Source of the DNA: Deltaproteobacteria bacterium
GTDB taxonomy: Bacteria; Myxococcota; XYA12-FULL-58-9
Length of the DNA stretch: 64,000 nt
NCBI GenBank assembly: GCA_016218825.1
Contig: JACRCV010000091.1
Location: 1-64,000, forward strand
Direction of reading: 5' to 3'
In this document: positions 44,045 through 52,961 of the stretch, piece by piece
How positions within the stretch are numbered: the stretch's first letter is position 1
How the letters are laid out: every line of letters begins with the position of its first letter
The notes under the pieces: generated by a model
What the model was told of the DNA's origin: nothing
Databases searched by the model: none
What the model saw: only the letters and a program-made list of their open reading frames with translations
Translations under genes and position numbers: made by a program

Positions 44045-45325
44045 ATGTTCCCAGACAACGTTCGTCAATGGATCCGAGCCGCGACCGGGATCGCCGGCAT
44101 CGCGCTCGTCGCGGCGATCATCGCGGCTGCGCCCCAAGACGCGCGCGGCGAGCCCATCACCCACGACCGCCCGCCCGCGACCAGTCTCGCCCCGGAGCCG
44201 ACGCCGACCGACACGCCACCGCCGGCCCCAACCCCGGCCCCGACCCCGAGCCCCGAGCCGCAGAAGCCGCCGGCCGCCGGCAGCGAAGAAGAGGTCGTGG
44301 ACTTCGACGCCGAAGAGAAGGCGAGTGACGCGCGCTCGGCCGCGGCCCACGGGGGGGCTGGCGCGCACGGCGAATCGGGCCTGCCCGGCTTCAAGCTGAT
44401 CCTCGACCTGCTGTTCCAGTACGAGCTCGCGAAGAAACGAACCGACTTCTTGCCGCACCACACCAACGTCATCATCGAGGTGGCGCCGACGCCGACGTTG
44501 TCGGTGGCGATGGACATCAGCCCGGCGCCGTTGTTTTACGAGGCCGCCTGGACGCCGTTTCGGCGCCTGACGTTCAGGGCCGGCAAGATCTTGATCCCGT
44601 TCGGCTCCAACCAGTTCCACCACCTGATCGGCGGCCGCATCGACGAGCAGTCGGAGTTCTTGCCGCAGCTGTGGGCCGACTACGGCGTCGCGTTGACCCA
44701 TCGCCTCTACGACGGTGAGCGCCTCTACGTCGAGTACGACCTCTACGCGGTGAACGGCTTCTCCGGCACCGACGCCCCCGACACCACGATCACCTTCGCG
44801 CCCGACGCCAACGCCTGGAAGGGCTCGGGGGCGCGCCTGAAGGTGAGCCTGTTCTCCCACTACGATCTCACCGGCAGCGTCTACTACGACCGCTGGGATC
44901 CGAAGCAGCACGACGCCTTGATGTACTATTCGCTCGCCTTGCAGCTCGGCGAGGGGTTCATCCCGCTGCCGGTGGTGCGGCGCCTGCGGCTGCGCGGCGA
45001 GTGGGCGCGGGCCGAGCTGCAGCTCGAGCACGCCAACTACCAGCACGGCCTGCTCGACTACGCGATCGGCCGCGCCGGCTTCTACGGCGAGGCCCAGCTC
45101 GGGATCCTCGACACCCTCGCGGCGCGCTTCCGGGTCGGGCAGCTGAACCCCAACGACACCGTCAACGACGATCGCGACATCTTCCTCTTGGAGCCGGCGG
45201 TCATCATCGGCAGCAGCCGGCTGTCGGTGCTGCTCGCGTACCAGCTGTGCGTCAACCCGGGCTACATCTACGATCCGCGCTCGCCGGGCGACATCCTCTA
45301 CCTCAAGTTCTTCGTGCAGTACTGA
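44045..45325 (+). CDS. Porin-like outer-membrane beta-barrel protein
   Basis: The start is the ATG at 44045 (AAGGTG 9 nt upstream), not the open-frame start at 43955. It gives 426 residues with a signal peptide ending near ARGE, a Pro/Thr-rich periplasmic stretch (50-85), then a barrel of ~300 residues with alternating aromatic strands (LFQYELAKK, RLTFRAGKILIPFG, YVEYDLYAVNGF, SVYYDRWDP) ending in KFFVQY. The FRAGKILIPFG motif is common in phosphate-selective (OprP/OprO-type) porins and related DUF barrels. The substrate is unassigned. The following metalloprotein gene starts 45 nt later and may be in the same operon. Confidence 0.8.
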   Translation: MFPDNVRQWIRAATGIAGIALVAAIIAAAPQDARGEPITHDRPPATSLAPEPTPTDTPPPAPTPAPTPSPEPQKPPAAGSEEEVVDFDAEEKASDARSAAAHGGAGAHGESGLPGFKLILDLLFQYELAKKRTDFLPHHTNVIIEVAPTPTLSVAMDISPAPLFYEAAWTPFRRLTFRAGKILIPFGSNQFHHLIGGRIDEQSEFLPQLWADYGVALTHRLYDGERLYVEYDLYAVNGFSGTDAPDTTITFAPDANAWKGSGARLKVSLFSHYDLTGSVYYDRWDPKQHDALMYYSLALQLGEGFIPLPVVRRLRLRGEWARAELQLEHANYQHGLLDYAIGRAGFYGEAQLGILDTLAARFRVGQLNPNDTVNDDRDIFLLEPAVIIGSSRLSVLLAYQLCVNPGYIYDPRSPGDILYLKFFVQY

Positions 45326-45370
45326 GGCGACCTCCGGCGGTGGCCAAATCCTCGCCAGTGACTACACTCG

Positions 45371-45928
45371 ATGACAATGACCCGCCGTCAGCCGAGACCC
45401 GCGGCCCTGGCCGCCTCGTCGGCCGTGCCGCTGCCGCCCTATGCGCAGGTGGTGCGGACGCTGCCGACCGGGCTGCATCCCTATCTGGCGTTGCTGCCCG
45501 AGGCGTTGTCGAGCCCGGCGATGTGTCGCATCATGCCGGACGCCCGGGTCCGGCCGCGCTTCGTCGCCGGCGCCAAGGTGCGGATCAGCAGCGAGCGCGG
45601 CTTCGCCTACGTCGACGACGAGGAGCGGGAGATCATCATCGCCGAGGGCTACTATCGCCGCGGCGCCGCGGTGGACCTCTACCTCGATCTGCTGCACGAG
45701 CTCACCCACATCCGCCAGCTCGACCAGGGCAAGAACCTCTGGGACGAGAGCCTGCCCTACCCCGATCGGCCGACCGAGGTCGAAGGCTACGCGGTCGCGG
45801 TCGAGGAAGGCCGGCGCCTCGGCATGAGCGAGCCGGAGATCGTCCTGCACCTGACGAACCCGTGGATGAGCGCCGCCGACATCGAGCGGCTGCACGCGAG
45901 CGTCGTCCTGTGGTTGCGCCGCGGCTGA
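45371..45928 (+). CDS. HExxH putative zinc metalloprotein
   Basis: This 185-residue protein has no signal peptide. HELTHIRQ at 109-116 is an HExxH zinc motif, and EVEGYAVAVEE (136-146) supplies a glutamate some 24 residues later, as in gluzincins. The sequence around it (LYLDLLHELTH; NPWMSAADIERLH) suggests a small cytosolic metallopeptidase or a zinc-bound structural protein. I cannot name a family. It follows the porin gene. Confidence 0.6.
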   Translation: MTMTRRQPRPAALAASSAVPLPPYAQVVRTLPTGLHPYLALLPEALSSPAMCRIMPDARVRPRFVAGAKVRISSERGFAYVDDEEREIIIAEGYYRRGAAVDLYLDLLHELTHIRQLDQGKNLWDESLPYPDRPTEVEGYAVAVEEGRRLGMSEPEIVLHLTNPWMSAADIERLHASVVLWLRRG

Positions 45929-46045
45929 TGCATCCGCAAGCGTTCACGGGGTCATCACGATGGCTCTCGTAATACACGGAGGACGCAGAGCCGCGCCACA
46001 ACGCCTTGTTTTCGCCGAGGATCTTCTCGCGGCGGGCGGTCCCCC

Positions 46046-46681
46046 GTGAACGGTAACGTGCATCCTTCGGCGTGGTGCCTCCCCGGCGCCCTGTTGCTGT
46101 CGGCCGCACCGGCGGGGGCGCACACGCTGGGGAGGAGCTTCATCGACGTCACCCCGACCGCGAGCGGCGCCGCCGTGCTCCTCGACTTCGACACCACCGA
46201 CCTCACCGAGACCCTCGGCGCAAGGCTCGACTCCGACGGCTCCGGCCGGGTCGACGAACGGGAGCTCGTCACCCACGAGCGCGTCCTCTTGGCGCTCGCG
46301 ACCGGTGGCCTGGTGCTGCACCGCGGCGGCGCCCGCTGTCGTCCCGACGTTGCCGCGCCGTCCTTGGTCGCCGAAGGCTTGATCCGCTGTCGCCTCGCCT
46401 ACACCTGCGGCAGCGGCGGGCCGTGGGCCGTGGACTACCCGCTCATCGAACAGATGCGCGCCGGCCACGTCGGTCTGTTGGCGCTGCGGCTCGAAGATCG
46501 CGTCGTCACCGCGAGGTTGAGCCGCGCGACATCTGCATGGAGCGAGGCGACCGAGGCCGCAGGGCACGCGGCCGCCCGGCAGTCTCTGAGGCTTCGCGAC
46601 GGGCTCATCGCGGGCGGGGTCTTGGTGGCGGTCGCGGCGCTCGGTCTCGGCGTGCGGATCCGGAGACGCAGGCACCGCTGA
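46046..46681 (+). CDS. Exported membrane-anchored protein with EF-hand-like loop (HupE N-domain-like)
   Basis: The start is a GTG at 46046 (another at 46058). The 211-residue product has a signal peptide ending in APAGA, a domain of ~150 residues and one C-terminal transmembrane helix followed by RIRRRRHR. LDSDGSGRVDERE (near 63) is an EF-hand-like calcium loop; the mixture of LLDFDTTDLTETL and this loop resembles the N-terminal domain of HupE/UreJ-type metal permease proteins, but the permease part is missing. The protein would sit in the periplasm on the inner membrane. Its function is unknown. Confidence 0.55.
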   Translation: MNGNVHPSAWCLPGALLLSAAPAGAHTLGRSFIDVTPTASGAAVLLDFDTTDLTETLGARLDSDGSGRVDERELVTHERVLLALATGGLVLHRGGARCRPDVAAPSLVAEGLIRCRLAYTCGSGGPWAVDYPLIEQMRAGHVGLLALRLEDRVVTARLSRATSAWSEATEAAGHAAARQSLRLRDGLIAGGVLVAVAALGLGVRIRRRRHR

Positions 46682-46771
46682 CCGCGTCGCGCCGGCGTGC
46701 CGATGCCGCGGCCGACCTCCGTCACCGACGAGGTTGCCTTGGGTGGGGTTCCGCACGTATGGTCAGCCCCC

Positions 46772-47809
46772 GTGAAGACCCGCAAATCGACCAAGCGCCG
46801 CGCCCGCGCCGCGTTCGCCGCCCCGAAGGACAACGACGCTCGCCGACGGACTTTGGCCGACGCCCGCGCGGTCATCGACGCCGAGGGCCAGGCGGTGCTG
46901 AGCCTCTTGGATCGCCTCGACCGCGGCTTCGCGGCGGCGGTGGAGCAGATCTTGGTGTGCCAGGGCCGCGTCGTCGTGACCGGCCTCGGCAAGAGCGGCA
47001 TCGTCGGCCGCAAGCTCTCCGCGACCCTCGCCTCCACCGGCACGCCGTCGCTGTTCATCCACGCCGCCGAGGCGGTGCACGGCGACTTGGGGCGCATGAC
47101 CCCCGAGGACGTGGTGTTGGCGATGTCGTACTCCGGCGAGTCGGAGGAGATCATCCGCCTGATTCGACCGGTCAAGGCGCTCGGCGCCACTCTGATCGCG
47201 CTGACCGGCCGCGCCACGTCGACCTTGGGACGCCACGCCGACGTCGTGGTGAGCGTCGGCAACGTCGCCGAGGCTTGTCCGATGGGCCTGGTGCCGACCG
47301 CGAGCACCACCGCGATGCTGGTGATGGGCGACGCGCTGGCGATCGCGCTGTTCAACCGCCGCGGCCTCGACCGCGAGGACTACGCCCGCTTCCACCCCGG
47401 CGGCCAGCTCGGCCGCAAGCTGATGAAGGTCACCGAGGTGATGCGCACCGGGCTCGAGAACCCGATCGCCCGCGACACCGCGTCGCTCGGCGCGGTGGTA
47501 GCGGTGATGACCACGACCCCGGGCCGGCCGGGCGCCGCGTCGATCGTCGACAAGCACGGCAAGCTCGTCGGCTTCTTCACCGACGGCGATCTGCGCCGCC
47601 TGCTCTCTGACCCGAGCTTCTCGGTGAGCGTCCCGATCCGCGAGGTGATGCACCGGTCGCCGAAGACCGTGCGCCACGATCAGCTGATGGTCGAGGCCGA
47701 GGCGCTGTTGCGCAAGCACAAGATCGACAACGTCCCGGTGGTCGACACCCACGGCCGCCCGATCGGGCTGGTCGTCGTGCAGGATCTGCTCAGTACACGG
47801 GTGGTCTGA
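46772..47809 (+). CDS. kdsD: Arabinose-5-phosphate isomerase (KdsD/KpsF/GutQ family)
   Basis: The protein is 345 residues from a GTG at 46772; the frame is open from an ATG at 46697. It has an SIS domain with TGLGKSGIVGRKL, SLFIHAAEAVHGDLG, AMSYSGESEEII and LGRHADVVV, then two CBS domains (from VMRTGLENPIARDTASLG and HRSPKTVRHDQLM). It interconverts ribulose-5-phosphate and arabinose-5-phosphate, the first step of Kdo synthesis. The conserved active-site His of this family lies in HAAEAVHGDLG. The first ~15 residues are basic and extra to the family. No other kds or lpx genes are adjacent. Confidence 0.92.
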   Translation: MKTRKSTKRRARAAFAAPKDNDARRRTLADARAVIDAEGQAVLSLLDRLDRGFAAAVEQILVCQGRVVVTGLGKSGIVGRKLSATLASTGTPSLFIHAAEAVHGDLGRMTPEDVVLAMSYSGESEEIIRLIRPVKALGATLIALTGRATSTLGRHADVVVSVGNVAEACPMGLVPTASTTAMLVMGDALAIALFNRRGLDREDYARFHPGGQLGRKLMKVTEVMRTGLENPIARDTASLGAVVAVMTTTPGRPGAASIVDKHGKLVGFFTDGDLRRLLSDPSFSVSVPIREVMHRSPKTVRHDQLMVEAEALLRKHKIDNVPVVDTHGRPIGLVVVQDLLSTRVV

Positions 47810-47884
47810 CGCCCCCGGCCTCGGGGCCGTGGCCGCAGGCCGCGATCTGGCCAGCGTCGCCGGCGCGCCCAACGCAGCATCGTA

Positions 47885-47941
47885 GTAATGACCTATATAT
47901 TGACCGTTACATAGAGTAGCGGTCATGTTATAGTGCATTAC
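47885..47941 (+). promoter_or_regulatory. Nested palindromic operator/promoter of hipBA
   Basis: A 57-bp AT-rich dyad lies just before the hipB ATG. The inner arms TGACCGTTAC (47901-47910) and GTAGCGGTCA (47916-47925) match in 9 of 10 positions around ATAGA. The outer arms begin GTAATG (47885-47890) and end CATTAC (47936-47941), and continue as TAATGACCTATA/TATAGTGCATTA with two mismatches. TATAGT (47929-47934) is a likely -10 but no well-spaced consensus -35 is present, as expected for a repressor-controlled element. Multiple HipB dimers probably bind here for autorepression. Confidence 0.7.
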
Positions 47942-47943
47942 AT

Positions 47944-48297
47944 ATGGCAAAGAAGCGCCCGCCCCTGCCGCCGAGTGTCCTGCGGTCGTTGCGCGCTCTG
48001 GGGCGCGGCATCGACGACGCTCGGCGCCGGCGTCGAATCCCGGTGGCGGTGCTCGCCGACCGTGGCTTGATCGCCCGGGGCACGTTGCGACGCGTGTGTA
48101 CCGGCGATCCCGGCGCGTCGATGGGCGCCTACGCCAGCGTTCTCTTCGCGCTCGGGCTCGGGGAGCGCTTGGAGATGCTCGCGCCGGCCGGCGCCGACAC
48201 CGTAGGGCTGCAGCTCGAAGACGAGCGCTTGCCGAAACGCGTTCGCCGGCCGAGACCGCGGTCGCCCTCGGCACCTCTGCGGCCGAGGACGTCGTGA
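47944..48297 (+). CDS. hipB: HipB-type antitoxin (XRE-like HTH)
   Basis: This 117-residue protein carries a helix-turn-helix of the XRE/HipB type around VAVLADRGLIARGTLRRVCT, followed by a Arg/Pro-rich C-terminus. It overlaps the HipA gene by 4 nt (GTGA), and a palindromic operator precedes it. It would repress its own operon and neutralise HipA by binding it. The ATG at 47944 follows the operator directly, leaving almost no leader, so translation may be leaderless or start inside the operator. Confidence 0.75.
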   Translation: MAKKRPPLPPSVLRSLRALGRGIDDARRRRRIPVAVLADRGLIARGTLRRVCTGDPGASMGAYASVLFALGLGERLEMLAPAGADTVGLQLEDERLPKRVRRPRPRSPSAPLRPRTS

Positions 48298-49568
48298 GCG
48301 ACCCGACGGCGCACGTCTCTGTGGATCTGAACGGCGCCGTCTGCCCGGTCGGCCGGCTGTGGACGTCCGCGACCAAGGGACAAGAGCGAGCCGCGTTTCA
48401 ATACGACCCCGAGTGGCTCTCGCACCCGCGGAGGTTCCCGCTGGAGCCAGCCCTCCGCCTCGACGCCGCACCGCACCACACCGCCCTGGGGCGCGCCCTC
48501 TTCGGTGCCCTCGGCGACTCGGCGCCGGACCGCTGGGGCCGTGCTCTCGTTCAGCGTTCCGAGCGCGCGCAGGCGCGAGCCGCGGGCCGCGCACCGCGGA
48601 CGCTCTTCGAGATCGACTACCTGTTGGCGGTCACCGATCAGATCCGACCGGGCGCCCTTCGGTTTCGCCGCACCCCTACCGGCCCGTTCGTTCGCGAGAC
48701 CGAGCCCGACGGCATTCCACCCCTCGTGCGGCTCCCGAGTCTCTTGGCGGCGAGCGACGCCCTCCAGCAGGACGACGACGACAAGACCGCCGCCGCGGCG
48801 CTCCGGCTGCTCTTCGCCCCCGGATCGTCGCTCGGCGGCGCTCGCCCGAAGGCGTCGGTCTTGGACCACGAAGGTCGACTGCACATCGCCAAGCTGCCGG
48901 CCCGCTCCGACGAATGGAGCGTCCAACGCTGGGAAGCGCTTGCCCTCACCCTCGCCCGTCGTGCCGGCATCGAGGTGCCCAGCTTCCGCCTGGAGTCGAT
49001 CGCTCGGCGCGACGTCCTGCTGAGCAAGCGTTTCGACCGCCGCGCCGCCGGCGACGCCGTGCGCGTGCCCTTCCTGTCGGCGATGAGCGCGCTCGGGGCC
49101 GGAGAACAGGACCCGAGATCGTACGTCGACATCGCTGGTTTCCTCCGCCAACATGGTGGCGCAGCGACCGAGGACCTCCGCGCCCTCTGGCGACGTCTCG
49201 TCTTCACCATCCTGATCAACAACACCGACGATCATCTCCGCAATCACGGGTTCCTACTCCACGACGCGAGCGGGTGGCGACTCTCGCCGGCGTACGACCT
49301 GAATCCGGTCCCACTGGACGTGCGGGATCGATATCTCTCCACGCCGATCACCGACGACGGCGACACGAGCGCGGCGCTCGAGCTCGCCCACGCGGTCGCG
49401 CCGCAGTTCGCCCTCGCCGGCAAGGCAGCGACTCGCATCGCCAAGGAGGTCGCGACCGCGGTCTCCGCCTGGCAACGCGTGGCGCGCGAGCTGTGCATCG
49501 GAAAGTCGGAGATCGCCCGCATGGAATCGGCGTTCTCCCACCCCGATCTCGGCGCCGCGCGGGCCTGA
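48294..49568 (+). CDS. hipA: HipA-family Ser/Thr kinase toxin
   Basis: The protein is 424 residues from the GTG at 48294. The HipA fold is clear: SLGGARPKASV (phosphate-binding loop and autophosphorylated serine region), HIAKLPA (Lys for ATP), NNTDDHLRNHGFL (catalytic Asp and Asn), LSPAYDLNPVP (DFG-equivalent Asp). HipA phosphorylates a tRNA synthetase and stalls growth unless bound by HipB. All catalytic residues are present, so it is presumed active. Its GC3 and codon use are like the neighbours, so there is no clear sign of recent transfer. ORF overlap gives translational coupling with hipB. Confidence 0.9.
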   Translation: MSDPTAHVSVDLNGAVCPVGRLWTSATKGQERAAFQYDPEWLSHPRRFPLEPALRLDAAPHHTALGRALFGALGDSAPDRWGRALVQRSERAQARAAGRAPRTLFEIDYLLAVTDQIRPGALRFRRTPTGPFVRETEPDGIPPLVRLPSLLAASDALQQDDDDKTAAAALRLLFAPGSSLGGARPKASVLDHEGRLHIAKLPARSDEWSVQRWEALALTLARRAGIEVPSFRLESIARRDVLLSKRFDRRAAGDAVRVPFLSAMSALGAGEQDPRSYVDIAGFLRQHGGAATEDLRALWRRLVFTILINNTDDHLRNHGFLLHDASGWRLSPAYDLNPVPLDVRDRYLSTPITDDGDTSAALELAHAVAPQFALAGKAATRIAKEVATAVSAWQRVARELCIGKSEIARMESAFSHPDLGAARA

Positions 49569-49617
49569 ACGGCCGCCGGGGCGGCAGCGATCGGCTGGAG
49601 GTGTGTTTGCGCCGCGG

Positions 49618-49862
49618 TCACCGAGATGACGCGGGATCGAGCGCGTCGATCGCGGCAAAAAGCGCGACCCCCTCCTGCCGGAACAGCGCTGCCTGCGTCG
49701 TGTCGCCCACGAAGCCCAGACCCGACCGCTTCACGGCGTCCCGGAGAACCTGCAGCGCCCCGGCGATGGCCTTCGCGAAGGCGGGCTCGGACGATAGGCG
49801 CTGGCGGATGTGTTTGCTCTTCCTCCTGGTGGGTTCGAAAGTCCGCGGTCGCTGTTTGCGGG
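49618..49862 (-). other. Coding-like tail following the unknown gene in a different frame
   Basis: After the stop of the 237-residue gene (49863), a second frame one nucleotide back reads about 80 residues with normal GC3 and protein-like composition (FAKAIAGALQVLRDAV, ALFRQEGVALFAAIDALD). AGGAGG lies at its beginning, but no ATG, GTG or TTG follows at useful spacing in that frame. It is either a separate small gene with an unusual start codon, a frameshifted C-terminus of the upstream gene, or chance. No slippery heptamer is visible. Confidence 0.3.
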
Positions 49863-50576
49863 TCAGGCCGCGGCGTCGGCGGCGATGCCCATGACGTACA
49901 TCAAGGCGAACAGGCGGTCGGCGCGGGTCGCGCACCTCGTCGCGCTGGGGTGCTCGGGGATCGGCGCGCCGCTCGCGAGCTCCTGCTGGCGATACTCCCC
50001 GATCGCCCGCGCGAGGAGCACGAGCTCCCGCTTGCCGAGGGTCACGGCCTTGGTCTCGCCGGGCGCCTGGTAGCGCACCGACCAGCGGGGCTCGTTCGGC
50101 CGATCGAAGGTGCAGGTGGTCTCGAAAACGCCGAACCGGCCCCGGACCCGATGCCGGCAGCCGACGCGGCCGACCGAACCCAGGTAGGTGACGGTGGCGT
50201 TGGCGAACGCGATCGGGTTGAACAACCGGCGGTCGACCGGCCCGCCGCTCGGAGCGGCGCCGACGCCGGCCGAGGAGTGCGAATGCACCGCGCGCAGCTG
50301 GCCGCCCGGCTTCAGGCTGCCAACGGCGCGCACGAACACCTCCGGCTTGCTGCGGCAGCCGTCGGTGAAGAACCGCAAGATCTTCGCCGCCGGGATGTCC
50401 TGCCGTTCGATCAGAACCTTGGCGAGGGCAGCACGTCCATCCTCCTGCTTCACCAGGCCCTTGAGCGCCGCGACCGCGCCGGGAATCGTCTCCAGCTCGA
50501 TGACGCGTGGGTGGATGTCGGATGAGCCCAATGCACGCTTCGTCGAGCCGGTGCCGGAGAATCGGACGATGGACAT
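49863..50576 (-). CDS. Hypothetical protein
   Basis: The ATG at 50576 has GGAGG 6 nt upstream, giving 237 residues. I recognise no family. The protein begins with MSIVRFSGTG and is divided between a helical part (GAVAALKGLVKQEDGRAALAKVLI) and a strand-rich basic part (VTYLGSVGRVGCRHRVRGRFG; TCTFDRPNEPRWSVRYQAP). No signal peptide or transmembrane helix is seen. A coding-like stretch continues in another frame after its stop, so the natural protein may be longer. It is divergent from the multicopper oxidase gene. Confidence 0.65.
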   Translation of the reverse strand: MSIVRFSGTGSTKRALGSSDIHPRVIELETIPGAVAALKGLVKQEDGRAALAKVLIERQDIPAAKILRFFTDGCRSKPEVFVRAVGSLKPGGQLRAVHSHSSAGVGAAPSGGPVDRRLFNPIAFANATVTYLGSVGRVGCRHRVRGRFGVFETTCTFDRPNEPRWSVRYQAPGETKAVTLGKRELVLLARAIGEYRQQELASGAPIPEHPSATRCATRADRLFALMYVMGIAADAAA

Positions 50577-50787
50577 GAGACGCCTCCCAGGCTCTGGATC
50601 CTAGCTCGCCGCACGATCGGGGTCTACAGCGCTGGTTGGATCTCACCCGCGTCCGGGCGCGCGTCGAGGACTTCCGCCTCCTTGACACGCCTGCCCACGA
50701 TTCCCACCGTTCCGGCAAACAAACTCAGCGAGCGCACGCGTTTGGCTCCCGCTGACCACCAAACCGCACCTCCGGGGGGGAAAGATC

Positions 50788-51945
50788 ATGTCGACCAGGA
50801 ATCTGCGCTCCGTAGCCGCTCTCTGTCTTGCGCTCGTGTCGCTCACCAGCGGCTGCTCGTCGAGCGAAGACTCGGGACGGCCCTACACGCCGCGAACCCG
50901 CACCTACTACATCGCCGCCGACGAGGTGGATTGGGATTACGCTCCGAGCGGCATGGACAGGCTGATGGGCATGCCGTTCGACGCGGACGCCCTCGTGTTC
51001 GTCGAGCCGGGGCCGGAGCGCATCGGCCGCGTGTACAAGAAGGCCCTCTACCGCGAGTACACCGACGAGACCTTCACGCAGCTCAAGGAGATCCCCGCCG
51101 CCTGGCAGCATCGCGGGGCGCTCGGTCCGATCATTCGCGGCGTCGTCGGTGACACCATCGAGGTGTTCTTCAAGAACAACAGCACGGACTACAGCTACGC
51201 CATCCATCCGCACGGCGTGCTCTACAAGAAGGACTCCGAGGGGGCGCCGTACAACGACGGCACCACGGGGGCTGACCGCGCCGACGACGACGTGGCCCCG
51301 GGGGGCACGCACAAGTACGTCTGGCAGGTCGAGGAGCGCTCCGGCCCGGGCCCGCTCGACCCGAGCTCCGTCGCCTGGCTCTACCATTCGCACGCCGACG
51401 AGCCGGCCGACACCAACGCCGGGCTCATCGGTCTCATCATCATCACCGACGACGAGAAAGTGGGCGACGCCGACCTCGCGACTCCTGCCGATGTCGACAG
51501 CGAAGTCGCGCTCTTGTTCACCGTCTTCGACGAGAACATCAGCTGGTACTTGCAGGACAACATCCAAGAAAAGATCACCGCCAACGGCGGCGATCCGGCC
51601 ACGATCGATCCCGGCAACGAGGACTTCATCGAGAGCAACCTGATGCACAACATCAACGGCTTCGTGTACGGCAACCTGCCCGTGCCGCAGCTGGCTCTCG
51701 GCGGACGGACCCGTTGGTACTTCACCGCCATGGGGACCGAGGTGGACATCCACACCCCGCACTTCCACGCCAACACGCTCGACTGGCACGGCAACATGGT
51801 GGATACCGTCGAGGTCTTCCCGGCGTCGACGACGCAGGCGGATATGGTGACGGACAACCCCGGCATCTGGATGTTCCACTGCCACGTCAACGACCACATC
51901 TATGCCGGCATGGGCGGCCGGTACGAGGTCGTCGCCGCGCCGTAG
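50788..51945 (+). CDS. Two-domain multicopper oxidase lipoprotein
   Basis: This 385-residue protein has a leader ending LTSGC (Cys23), so it is probably anchored in the envelope. Copper ligands are IHPHG (139-143), WLYHSHADE (198-206), HTPHFHAN and MFHCHVNDH, the four His/Cys blocks of the family; the last holds the type 1 Cys and flanking His residues. The arrangement and phrases such as HPHGVLY and EGAPYNDGT match the hephaestin/ceruloplasmin-like two-domain oxidases, which work as trimers and oxidise copper, iron or phenols with oxygen. GGGGGG lies near the ATG at 50788. No copper-export gene is adjacent. Confidence 0.9.
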   Translation: MSTRNLRSVAALCLALVSLTSGCSSSEDSGRPYTPRTRTYYIAADEVDWDYAPSGMDRLMGMPFDADALVFVEPGPERIGRVYKKALYREYTDETFTQLKEIPAAWQHRGALGPIIRGVVGDTIEVFFKNNSTDYSYAIHPHGVLYKKDSEGAPYNDGTTGADRADDDVAPGGTHKYVWQVEERSGPGPLDPSSVAWLYHSHADEPADTNAGLIGLIIITDDEKVGDADLATPADVDSEVALLFTVFDENISWYLQDNIQEKITANGGDPATIDPGNEDFIESNLMHNINGFVYGNLPVPQLALGGRTRWYFTAMGTEVDIHTPHFHANTLDWHGNMVDTVEVFPASTTQADMVTDNPGIWMFHCHVNDHIYAGMGGRYEVVAAP

Positions 51946-52003
51946 GCCCGGGGGGACCTTCGAGATCACAGGTCCGCCGACGATGGCTGGACCCGCTGCG
52001 CGC

Positions 52004-52732
52004 CTATCTGCCGCTGGTGGTCGTGGTCGAGAAGGTGGCGCCGGCGCTCGTGGCGGCCTCCGGCGGCAGCGTCATGAGCTGGTGCTGAACGAAGTTGGCG
52101 TCCTTGGCCAACGCCGTCTTCGGCGCCAGGATCGCAAAGGTTCGATACCGCGCGGCCGCCTCGGCCTTCTCTCCGAGCAGTTGCAGCGCGACGCCCTCCC
52201 AGAGATACGGCGCGGCCCTGTATGGATCGCGCTCGCGGGCACAGACGGCGAAGATCCGCAATCGGCCGGGGTCGTCCAAGGTCGCGAGCAACAGGCGCGC
52301 CGCCCGCAGGCATGGAATCGGAGTGCGGTCCAACAGGCCGCGCGCGCGGTCATACGCCTCCAGCGCCTCGGCCTTGCGCCCCACCCGGGCGAGACGATCG
52401 CCTTGCCGCAGCCAGAACCGTCCGCGCGCTACGCGATCCGGACGCCCGGCAACTTGGTTGTCGGCGAGCTGGTCTTCAACTTCGTCGCGATCGGGCTCCA
52501 GCGATCGCTCCAACGCAGACCTGAGGCCGTCGTCGGGCTGCCGCTGCCGGTCTTGGCTCTCTCGCGATGCTGACTGCAGGGTGCGATGCGTGACCCCCGC
52601 CGCCCACATCACGCCCACGCCAACGAACATCACCAGGCCGAAGCTGCCGACCACGACGAGCCGTCGCGACCGCCCGTGGTTTCTCTGTGGCTTTGGCCGC
52701 ATTACGGCGGTTTCGTAGGCTCGCAGGACCAT
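52004..52732 (-). CDS. Membrane-anchored tetratricopeptide-type protein
   Basis: The start at the ATG at 52732 gives 242 residues; an ATG at 52702 is equally possible and the frame is open to 52927. One transmembrane helix (VVGSFGLVMFVGVGVMWAA) lies in the first 50 residues, with a basic N-terminus, so the body is outside the cytosol. The remaining sequence has two to three helical-pair repeats (ALEAYDRARGLL; EKAEAAARYRTFAILAPK) resembling TPRs, which would mediate protein contacts. No known partner is adjacent. No ribosome binding site is clear. Confidence 0.6.
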   Translation of the reverse strand: MVLRAYETAVMRPKPQRNHGRSRRLVVVGSFGLVMFVGVGVMWAAGVTHRTLQSASRESQDRQRQPDDGLRSALERSLEPDRDEVEDQLADNQVAGRPDRVARGRFWLRQGDRLARVGRKAEALEAYDRARGLLDRTPIPCLRAARLLLATLDDPGRLRIFAVCARERDPYRAAPYLWEGVALQLLGEKAEAAARYRTFAILAPKTALAKDANFVQHQLMTLPPEAATSAGATFSTTTTSGR

Positions 52733-52961
52733 GAGCCCGATCGATGCACCAACCGAGCCAGGCACGGCCCTGGCCAATCGCGCAGATTCAGAGGGTCCGG
52801 CCGGGCTCGAACCGGGTCCCCGTGACTCAGCGGGTAGCACGAACCCCTCCCCCGTCGCCGAGGTTGCCGTTGTCGCCGGCGAAGCAGCGCCTCGCACGCT
52901 CGCCGCGCCCGCGGCAACGCGGTACAATCTCTCGGCCTGCTGACTGGGCGCGGAGATGGTG

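Noticed and set aside
52799-52845. tRNA-like pieces: a T-arm-like sequence on the minus strand and a D-arm-like sequence on the plus strand
   Set aside because: The two are on opposite strands, the T stem has a mismatch, and no acceptor stem or anticodon arm can be formed, so no tRNA is called.
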